A DNA stretch of 44,610 nucleotides from Candidatus Poseidoniaceae archaeon. GTDB lineage: Archaea; Thermoplasmatota; Poseidoniia; Poseidoniales; Poseidoniaceae. The DNA is taken from NCBI GenBank assembly GCA_938084455.1, contig CALKDX010000057.1, positions 1-44,610 on the forward strand, read 5' to 3'. The notes below the pieces were generated by a model. That model saw only the letters and a list, made by a program, of their open reading frames with translations, was not told the DNA's origin and did no database searches. The position numbers were made by a program, and so were the translations under genes. Numbering within the stretch: the first letter of the stretch is position 1; each line of letters starts with the position of its first letter. Below, one piece after another: positions 9,191 through 15,875 of the stretch.

Positions 9191-9952
9191 ATGAGAATCG
9201 TCTCGTTGGTCCCAAGCCTCACATTGACGTTGTTTGAATTGGGCTGCACTGTGGAAGAAATCGTTGGACGCACACCTTGGTGCATTCATCCAAAAGAGGC
9301 CGTTGAGCAGGTTCAAGTCGTCGGTGGGACCAAAACTCCCAATGTCAAGAAAATCATGGCACTGGAGCCTGCACTTGTGGTGCTTGATCGAGAAGAAAAC
9401 CCCAAGAGCATCCACGATGAATTGGTTGCAGCAGGCATCAATGTGTTCGTTTCATCCGTCGAACATCCTTCAGAGGTCCCCGAAATGTTGCGGCAACTCG
9501 GCAAGGCAATTGAGCGACAGGAGCGCGCAGAAGAATGGGCGTCCTCCATCGAATCCAAGTTGCAATCGATCAAACTCAATCCACTTCAAAGCGTGAGGGT
9601 GGCCCCTATGATTTGGCATGAACCGTTGATGTCTGTTGGACCTGAGAAGTACGCCGGTGGTTTGCTCACAGCCCTCGGGTTAGAGGTGCCGGCGTTGGTT
9701 CAGGGTGGAAATGGATACCCCGTCGTCACACCAGAGGCCTTAATCGAACACAATGTGGAGTGGTTGCTTCTTTCAAGTGAACCGCACGATTTCGCCCTTG
9801 AAGAAGGCGAGGCAATTGCGGCTGAAATTCTTAAGTTAGGCGGCCAAGTTGTACGCTCGACATGCATTGACGGGGAGGCTTTGACTTGGTTTGGCACAGC
9901 CACGCTTGCAGGATTGGAAACGCTGCATAAAACCTTGAGCGAAGCCTCGTGA
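9191..9952 (+). CDS. BtuF-like helical-backbone metal/cobalamin-binding protein without signal peptide
   Basis: A 253-residue protein of the TroA/BtuF helical-backbone receptor superfamily. The start MRIVSLVPSLTLTLFELG matches the family's first strand (xRIVSLxPSxTExLxxLG). Other family features are VGRTPWCIHP, the KTPNVKKIMALEPALVVLDREEN linker region, and the C-terminal WFGTATLAGLETL. The open frame extends further upstream inside ileS, but homology and a codon-neutral ATG at 9191 place the start here, 13 nt after the ileS stop. Most periplasmic members carry a signal peptide or lipobox. None is present here, so the protein is probably cytosolic, as in the group annotated as cobalamin-binding proteins. 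No ABC permease or ATPase lies alongside, so a transport role is not supported by context. The ligand (corrinoid, haem or siderophore) cannot be told from sequence. Confidence 0.8.
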   Translation: MRIVSLVPSLTLTLFELGCTVEEIVGRTPWCIHPKEAVEQVQVVGGTKTPNVKKIMALEPALVVLDREENPKSIHDELVAAGINVFVSSVEHPSEVPEMLRQLGKAIERQERAEEWASSIESKLQSIKLNPLQSVRVAPMIWHEPLMSVGPEKYAGGLLTALGLEVPALVQGGNGYPVVTPEALIEHNVEWLLLSSEPHDFALEEGEAIAAEILKLGGQVVRSTCIDGEALTWFGTATLAGLETLHKTLSEAS

Positions 9953-9977
9953 ATGAGGGACTTGGCGAAGCGACGCC

Positions 9978-9986
9978 TTCAAATTG
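9978..9986 (+). promoter_or_regulatory. Weak TATA-like box before Asp-box lipoprotein gene
   Basis: The sequence TTCAAATTG is centred 25 nt before the ATG at 10007, the spacing expected for an archaeal TATA box driving a leaderless transcript. The match to consensus is modest. Confidence 0.3.
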
Positions 9987-10006
9987 AACCACAATGACCA
10001 CCCTCC

Positions 10007-11404
10007 ATGCGTCGAGCGGTCCTGAGTGTTCTGCTGATGTCCTCGATGGTTCTCGCAGGCTGTTTTGGCGGTGGTGAAACCATTGTCAATGAAACCAACG
10101 AAGAGCCAATCTGGACCACATACGCACTCATTGATTCCGTCCCTCACGAAGATGCGAGGATGTTCATGACCGTAGATTTGGCAACCAACCAAACAACGAA
10201 CACCTCATGGGCGGTCTTTGACAAATCAAAAGGTGGCAATTGCTGTGAGCATTACATTGCCACTTCAATCGAGGGACAGATCCTCAACATTGGTGGAGAG
10301 TACCCGGTTTACTCGATGGACAGGGCCCACACTTGGGACACCTATATCCCCGGATTCATCCCTGATTCGCAATGCCGAACCTTCGTGCCAACCAACGAAG
10401 GTCAAGAGGGGTTGGGCGAAGGAAGCATCGTTCAAGCCACCAATGGTGACATCATCTCAATGTCCTGGTTCCCATACGTCGGTGGAGATTTGAAACTCGA
10501 CAAATTCTACGCCATCCTTTACGACGAATCGGAAGGTGAGTGGAGTTGGTGTTACAACCGAATCACAGAGCCTTTCTACGATCGCTCGTGGCAAGTCGAA
10601 GTCATCGGGCCAGTCAGTTCATCGCTCGGCAATGGAGAATGGGCAAGCATTGTGGTCTCGAATTTCTGGCACCAAACACAAAACGCAGGTGGACAAATCA
10701 GCGTCGATGGACTCAATTACTACCCCTTCCAATTCCCTGGCCGAGATGGTGGAGAGCCTGCAATCGAACTGGATTTGGATTTCACCTCAGCGGACCTGCC
10801 CGCCTACTGGGACGTCAATAAGCCGCACAAGGAAATGAGAGCGTTCCCGGTCCCAAGCGGTGGACTGCTGTTCCCGAGTTACTTCGACAACGGGAACGCT
10901 GCCTTCATGGACACCTCGCTTTCATGGAACGAACTCGCCGTCCAATTCCCATCAGAATATTGCCAAATCGACCGCTCCGGCGCTCTTCACTGTGTATCCA
11001 ACAGCGGCACTACATTCACCCATTACATGTCGCTTGATGGTGCACAAACTTGGACCAACCAATCTTACGAAATGGGAGCCATGGCAACACAAATTGAAGA
11101 ATGGGAATTCCAAGCCAACGGAGAATTGGACCTGTTTATCCTCAATGTTCGTTATCAAAGCAGCGAAGGACCAGACGTGGACACTGTGTTCCACGTGCGA
11201 GGGTACAGCGAAAGTTTGGCTCCAGACACCATGACCTACATCGGCCAAGGCGACCTTGACTCCACATCCGGTGCAGGCAATGATATTCGCTTCGATTTTG
11301 CCTCTCTTGCCATCCTAAACGACGGGGGAGTGGTTGTTGCTTACCATGACTCCACTGATCCAGACCCGTTGTTTGCCGTCGAATTGGAACTGCCTGAAGC
11401 TTGA
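10007..11404 (+). CDS. Secreted lipoprotein with Asp-box (BNR) beta-propeller repeats
   Basis: A 465-residue exported lipoprotein. The N-terminus has two arginines, a hydrophobic core and a lipobox LAGC with the acylated Cys at residue 19. A Gly/Asn/Glu-rich linker follows. At least two Asp-box motifs (S-x-D-x-A-x-T-W) are visible, at residues 103-110 (SMDRAHTW) and 342-349 (SLDGAQTW), and a degenerate third is near FMDTSLSWNEL. These mark sialidase-like beta-propellers. The sialidase arginine triad and FRIP motif were not recognised, so glycosidase activity is not claimed. Tethered at the outer face of the membrane, it could bind or process glycans or other polymers. It appears to be a single-gene transcript: a weak TATA-like box precedes it and a T-run follows 42 nt after the stop. 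Confidence 0.75.
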   Translation: MRRAVLSVLLMSSMVLAGCFGGGETIVNETNEEPIWTTYALIDSVPHEDARMFMTVDLATNQTTNTSWAVFDKSKGGNCCEHYIATSIEGQILNIGGEYPVYSMDRAHTWDTYIPGFIPDSQCRTFVPTNEGQEGLGEGSIVQATNGDIISMSWFPYVGGDLKLDKFYAILYDESEGEWSWCYNRITEPFYDRSWQVEVIGPVSSSLGNGEWASIVVSNFWHQTQNAGGQISVDGLNYYPFQFPGRDGGEPAIELDLDFTSADLPAYWDVNKPHKEMRAFPVPSGGLLFPSYFDNGNAAFMDTSLSWNELAVQFPSEYCQIDRSGALHCVSNSGTTFTHYMSLDGAQTWTNQSYEMGAMATQIEEWEFQANGELDLFILNVRYQSSEGPDVDTVFHVRGYSESLAPDTMTYIGQGDLDSTSGAGNDIRFDFASLAILNDGGVVVAYHDSTDPDPLFAVELELPEA

Positions 11405-11445
11405 GGGCGAGCACAGAACACATCGATTTAACCGCCGAATCACCC

Positions 11446-11450
11446 TTTTT
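11446..11450 (+). terminator. Possible T-run terminator after lipoprotein gene
   Basis: Five consecutive T residues follow the lipoprotein stop by 41 nt and come just before the TATA-like box of the next gene. Archaeal RNA polymerase can terminate at short T-runs without a hairpin; this one is minimal. Confidence 0.3.
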
Positions 11451-11452
11451 GA

Positions 11453-11459
11453 GCAATAT
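11453..11459 (+). promoter_or_regulatory. TATA-like box before MutS-family gene
   Basis: The sequence GCAATAT is centred about 25 nt upstream of the ATG at 11482. The spacing fits a leaderless archaeal transcript, and there is no Shine-Dalgarno site before the ATG. Confidence 0.35.
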
Positions 11460-11481
11460 CCTCAAAAGCCCTTGACAATCG

Positions 11482-13482
11482 ATGAAGGGCATGGTTCTGA
11501 GTGCATTGCCCGGCGTAGGAGAACGATTGGCCAAGAAAATCACCGATCATTTTGGTGATGAGCAATTGGCATTAGCATCATTGCGTTGCGGGGATATTGC
11601 AAGGGTCGCTGAAATTGATGGTGTGTCTCCAAAGCGCGCCCTTTCTTTGGCACGAATGGTGGCAGGGGATTCTGGTTCATTCCTCGCCACGAAGGAGGCA
11701 GAACGGCTGCACAAAGAAATTCTCAACCACATTCAAGGCTATGCTTCTGCACCTGCAACCCGGCAGCGCATGCAATTGCTTATGCCAGTTCAAGATCCCA
11801 CGAAACGAAGACAAATGTCAACCTCAGCAATGTCATTTGCCGCAAAGGACCCTACACGCATGGAAGCCTTAGCGTCCATTTTGAAGGGTTTAGGTCAAAC
11901 AAGACACAGCACCGAGCGCTACGAACGAGTCGTGGTCACCACACGTCCAATGGACCACCTCAAGAAATCATGCCGCGTCATTCAACCTGGTGAGGGGGAG
12001 ACATGGAAAGATTACAAGGTGTTCAAACTCGTTACATGGATTGGAAGTGGAGCCCCTTCAGATGCACCGGACGGCTGGGTTGTTCTGAGTGCTAACCCTG
12101 CCGCTGAAATGGTGGTCCCTGAACGAACCATCGACTGGTTCCGCATCAATCAACGCCCCCTCTCAGCTCTTGTTGCCCTTGTGGAAGACGCTCGAAAGGG
12201 TCACGATGGCCATGAGTTTCTTGAAGAGATCCATCAGACCGTTGCAGGTTTGGAGAAGTTACCTGAATGGCTTGGAAACATCGATGAGCAAGGTGACCTC
12301 GATACCATCGCTGATGTGAGAGACAGATTGTGGAAAATTAGCAAATCGCTCGAAGCTGAAGTCAACGAAGAAGTGGCTGAGGCAATGAACAACGCTAAGA
12401 TGAATCTAAGCGGAAGCGAATTGCTTGAAGCGCTTTCAGATGGTGCTGCATTTCAACGGAAATTACAACAAGCAACAAGCGACGTCATCACCGATGCTAT
12501 GGAAGCCGCCAAGCAGCGTCTTTCAGAAGAATTGGAAGGAACTGGCGTACGGGTTCCATACTCGATTTTCACGAAGGATTGGCCGGCCAAAATCGATCGT
12601 AAGGTCATTGACGAACTGGACACTGCCTTGGGCGCAAAGTTGGCAACAGGAGAAACTGAACGAATGTTGACGCTGGCCAAAAACCTAGGCCCGCTTCAGC
12701 CAAAATGTGAATCTGCAGTACGGACACTGGTCGAATTGGACCAGTGGGTCGCTGTAGCAAGATGGGCGCTTGAACATCAATGCACCATGCCCGAACTCGC
12801 AGACCACGGCATTCACATCGAACAAGGACGACATCTCCTCCTGGGCGTCGAGGCTGACGCTGTGACATACGGATTAGGCCGCTGTGCGGACACACAAGAT
12901 CGGCAGACGCTTGCGTTGTTGACCGGAGCTAACTCCGGTGGCAAGACGACGTTGCTCGAATTGCTCGCACACACAAGCATCCTCGCTCACATGGGCCTGC
13001 CTGTACCAGCAGATCATGCCCGGGTTGGGCAAGTGGAGGCTCTGCACATCCTTGCAAAAGCAGGAGGTACACAGAGCGCCGGTGCCCTTGAGCAAACGCT
13101 GGTGGAATTAGCCAATGTTGTCAGCGACCCAACACCAAAACTGATCCTCGCAGATGAACTAGAAGCGATCACCGAACCAGGTGCTGGCGCCCGAATTATT
13201 GCTGGAATGCTGTTGGCCGCTGAAGCGCAAGAGGACACGACGATGATGCTGGTCACCCACCTGGCCCCAGCAATATTAGAGGCGACAGGGCGCAAGGATT
13301 TACGCGTCGACGGCATTGAGGCAACGGGTCTGGATGCTGATCTCGAATTGATGGTCGACCGCACACCAAAGCGAAATCATTTGGCTCGCTCAACGCCCGA
13401 ATTGATTGTAAAGCGATTGGTCGAGCGCAGCGACGGCCATGCACAAAGCCTGTTCAAAGACATCTTGACGATGTTCAACTGA
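11482..13482 (+). CDS. MutS-family DNA-repair ATPase with N-terminal helix-hairpin-helix domain
   Basis: A 666-residue archaeal MutS2/MutS5-like ATPase. Residues 5-60 hold two helix-hairpin-helix elements (LPGVGERLAKKI and IDGVSPKRALSLA), a sequence-independent DNA-binding module. A long helical MutS core and clamp-like region spans about 200-450. The ABC-type ATPase follows, with Walker A TGANSGGKTTL (Lys488) and Walker B LILADELEA (Asp558, Glu559), plus the MutS-style VTHLAP switch region. The mismatch-recognition N-terminal domain of true MutS and the Smr nuclease domain of bacterial MutS2 are both absent. Such proteins are thought to act on branched or recombining DNA more than in classical mismatch repair; that role is inferred from the family. 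An alternative ATG lies at 11491. The stop abuts the stop of the opposing hydrolase gene with no spacer. Confidence 0.85.
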   Translation: MKGMVLSALPGVGERLAKKITDHFGDEQLALASLRCGDIARVAEIDGVSPKRALSLARMVAGDSGSFLATKEAERLHKEILNHIQGYASAPATRQRMQLLMPVQDPTKRRQMSTSAMSFAAKDPTRMEALASILKGLGQTRHSTERYERVVVTTRPMDHLKKSCRVIQPGEGETWKDYKVFKLVTWIGSGAPSDAPDGWVVLSANPAAEMVVPERTIDWFRINQRPLSALVALVEDARKGHDGHEFLEEIHQTVAGLEKLPEWLGNIDEQGDLDTIADVRDRLWKISKSLEAEVNEEVAEAMNNAKMNLSGSELLEALSDGAAFQRKLQQATSDVITDAMEAAKQRLSEELEGTGVRVPYSIFTKDWPAKIDRKVIDELDTALGAKLATGETERMLTLAKNLGPLQPKCESAVRTLVELDQWVAVARWALEHQCTMPELADHGIHIEQGRHLLLGVEADAVTYGLGRCADTQDRQTLALLTGANSGGKTTLLELLAHTSILAHMGLPVPADHARVGQVEALHILAKAGGTQSAGALEQTLVELANVVSDPTPKLILADELEAITEPGAGARIIAGMLLAAEAQEDTTMMLVTHLAPAILEATGRKDLRVDGIEATGLDADLELMVDRTPKRNHLARSTPELIVKRLVERSDGHAQSLFKDILTMFN

Positions 13483-15306
13483 TTAACAGAGTCGACCGCT
13501 TTCCTCACCGTATTGGTGAAGAGGTGCTTGGAACAAATCTTCACAGGTGCGGTAGACGATGGGGAGGGTCAATTCTGAACTTGCCCAGTTTACGCTGTAG
13601 CCGCCTGCAGCCCCTGGTGAAGGAACGTAATCACGACCTGTTTGAGTCATGGTGATGGTGATTGATTCGCCAGCTGCAATGAACACATCCATTGGCATGA
13701 ATTCCATTTTTCCGGTAACGGTTGAGAAAGCGGGCATCAATTCGTTGCCATCTCGACCACCGTCTGCGAACCTGAAATCCATCACAGCGTGTCCAAGGTG
13801 CATTCCTGAGGAATCGGTCATGTCCAAAAAGGCGTGAGCACCGTTCGTTGTATGTGGAGTCACGGCAATGTGGAATGAAGGCATTCCTGCAATGTAGGTG
13901 TCCTCCTCAAACGGCCCATAGGTCAGCGTAATCGTTTCAGTCGTTGTGACCATGCCTGCACTGCTAGGATTGAGTTCTGCAGCATTGACAATGAGGTATT
14001 CAGTGTCATCGGCAGGGTAGGTTGCTTCAAATCTCCACCCTCCTTGGTTGTCTTGCATTTCAACGCCAAGTGTAGGGGCTCGGCCCTCGTCACGGAGGTA
14101 CCAATCGAACCAGTAGAGCATTTCATCTGCCCAATCCCAGCGAAGGGTGTAGGGGTATGCTTCGGCACCCTCGCCAGATGGAAGAGATTCGTGGCCTGTG
14201 CGTCGGTCTGGATAATCGTGCGCCCATTGACCAGCTAGGGTCTTGACTTCGAGGCCTGCATCTTCGACGATTTGGTGAGTGGGGAAGGCCATGTGAGGAT
14301 CGACATTCCAATCTTGCATTCCTTGAATGATGTACACCGAGCCGTTGTAATTCTCGACAACCCTTCCAAGGAAAGAGCGAGAGGTCCAGTAGTCATTGCC
14401 AGCGTAGTCAACCATGCCACCTGACAGGTAGGCTGCAGGTCCGTTGGCGTAGCCTTGGATGTAACCTTCGCAGAGATTTTCGGCATCGCCTCCGTCACCA
14501 TCAACGCCAAAGGAGCCATAGACGCCATTGTGCATGATCATGCCCCGTGCTTCCATGCTGCCGTTGCGCCACATCAATTCGTGAACGCCAATCAGGCCAG
14601 ACATTGGAACAATTGTAGCCAAGTGAGGGTTGCCGAATGTGGCTGCTTGCCAAGGGGTAGAGCCGTCGTACGACTTACCGATCAATCCAACTTTTCCGTT
14701 GGACCAACCTTGGGTGCCGAGCCAAGTCACCGCAGCATCGATGCCTCGTTGTTCATCGGTTCCCATCAAGTCCATGCAGTGGTTTGAATCACCTGTGCCG
14801 AACACAGACACTTGGGCAACGCCGTAGCCGTGCGGAACATAGTTCTCAATCAGCATACGGCCCAACCGGTCGGCTGGTGTAAGGGCATCGACGTCCCCGT
14901 CGTTGTAGTAAGGACCAACCTCTGCAATTACCGGAACTTGACATTCGTCCGAAACATTCCCAGATTCCCAATCGCAACCTTCGATGACTGGTAGCCATAA
15001 TCCGAGGTGAACTTCCGCTCCTCCCGTAAGACCTGCTCCACCATCTGCCGCAGTGATGCTTGGGACTGGGACAAAGACGGAACGAACTTGGTCGATTCCA
15101 TAAGAGCCATTGATGGTTACCCGTGCAAAGACATCTGAATCATCGTACATCATTTCAGTTCGGTCCCACGGTTCTGGATAGACATCGTAGGAGGCTTCGA
15201 TGCCACCGTCATCGATCTTTTGTTCGCCGAAGCAACCCGATAGACTGGCGCTCATCATCACTGAAACGAGGAACAAGGTGCGCAGGTGCATGGCCAACCC
15301 TGCCAT
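13483..15306 (-). CDS. Secreted lipoprotein hydrolase, S15/CocE (X-Pro dipeptidyl-peptidase-like) family
   Basis: A 607-residue exported alpha/beta-hydrolase of the X-Pro dipeptidyl-peptidase/CocE group. The signal peptide ends in lipobox LSGC with Cys25. The nucleophile elbow is GKSYDGS with Ser212. The probable triad acid is Asp332 (GMQDWNVDP) and the histidine is His363 (GQWAHDYP). The C-terminal half, from about 400, is the family's jelly-roll domain, including a GHAVMDFRFADGG segment. The fold implies cleavage of X-Pro dipeptides or small acyl esters outside the cell; the substrate cannot be settled. The start at 15306 is one option, and Met6 at 15291 would give a more typical signal peptide. 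It lies 101 nt downstream of thioredoxin on the same strand, but a T-run between them suggests separate transcripts. Confidence 0.85.
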   Translation of the reverse strand: MAGLAMHLRTLFLVSVMMSASLSGCFGEQKIDDGGIEASYDVYPEPWDRTEMMYDDSDVFARVTINGSYGIDQVRSVFVPVPSITAADGGAGLTGGAEVHLGLWLPVIEGCDWESGNVSDECQVPVIAEVGPYYNDGDVDALTPADRLGRMLIENYVPHGYGVAQVSVFGTGDSNHCMDLMGTDEQRGIDAAVTWLGTQGWSNGKVGLIGKSYDGSTPWQAATFGNPHLATIVPMSGLIGVHELMWRNGSMEARGMIMHNGVYGSFGVDGDGGDAENLCEGYIQGYANGPAAYLSGGMVDYAGNDYWTSRSFLGRVVENYNGSVYIIQGMQDWNVDPHMAFPTHQIVEDAGLEVKTLAGQWAHDYPDRRTGHESLPSGEGAEAYPYTLRWDWADEMLYWFDWYLRDEGRAPTLGVEMQDNQGGWRFEATYPADDTEYLIVNAAELNPSSAGMVTTTETITLTYGPFEEDTYIAGMPSFHIAVTPHTTNGAHAFLDMTDSSGMHLGHAVMDFRFADGGRDGNELMPAFSTVTGKMEFMPMDVFIAAGESITITMTQTGRDYVPSPGAAGGYSVNWASSELTLPIVYRTCEDLFQAPLHQYGEESGRLC

Positions 15307-15375
15307 GAGTGATTTTTGAACGCATTGGTTCCTTGGATAACACTGGGTTGGCGGTCACTTTACCGGCTGGCGGTG

Positions 15376-15381
15376 AAAAAA
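15376..15381 (-). terminator. T6 run downstream of thioredoxin gene
   Basis: On the minus strand this is a run of six T residues, 27-32 nt past the thioredoxin stop. It is a plausible archaeal intrinsic terminator. No good hairpin precedes it, which archaea do not require. Confidence 0.4.
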
Positions 15382-15407
15382 GGGGCAAAGGACAACACTC
15401 TTTACGG

Positions 15408-15788
15408 TCATTCTGCTGAATCATCTTGCGCCTTTTGGGCCTCAAGTTCGGCTCGAACTTCGTCCATGTCAAGGCCACCAAGTTTCGTCACAAGATCGCG
15501 TAGAGCATCTTCTGGAAGGGCGCCAGGTTGCATGAAAACGCCAATGCCTTCCTTGAAGGCAATCGTTGTTGGAATTGAACGAATGTTGAATGCCTGTGCG
15601 AGTTGAGGTTCTGCTTCTGTGTCGATTTTACCAAACACGACATCCGGAAAATCCTCGGACACCCGTTCATACACCGGACCGTACGCCTTGCAAGGTCCAC
15701 ACCACTCTGCCCAAAAATCAAGCAAAACAATTTCATTGGAGTCGACAACATCAGCAAATTCTGGTTCAGTAAGGTTCACAGCAGCCAT
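15408..15788 (-). CDS. trxA: Thioredoxin
   Basis: A 126-residue cytosolic thioredoxin, reducing disulfides in client proteins with electrons from thioredoxin reductase. The active site is canonical WCGPC, with Cys30 and Cys33, after the conserved DFWAEW strand. The cis-proline loop is RSIPTT. The length is slightly above the usual 105-110 because of an acidic, Ala-rich C-terminal tail (ELEAQKAQDDSAE). The ATG at 15788 is the natural start for the fold. The gene is divergent from the amidohydrolase gene, with 87 nt between start codons. A weak GTATTGAA box sits about 29 nt upstream of the ATG, and a T6 run lies downstream. No partner reductase is in the window. Confidence 0.95.
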   Translation of the reverse strand: MAAVNLTEPEFADVVDSNEIVLLDFWAEWCGPCKAYGPVYERVSEDFPDVVFGKIDTEAEPQLAQAFNIRSIPTTIAFKEGIGVFMQPGALPEDALRDLVTKLGGLDMDEVRAELEAQKAQDDSAE

Positions 15789-15875
15789 GAAGCGATGTCA
15801 GGAGAGGAGGTTCTTCAATACCGTAGGAGATTTCCCGTGCGACGGCTTCATGTGCTTGGTGCTCAAGGGACACCC

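Noticed and set aside
15603-15875. N-terminal extension of the amidohydrolase frame
   Set aside because: Overlaps thioredoxin on the other strand and is not protein-like; a clear signal peptide begins at 15876.
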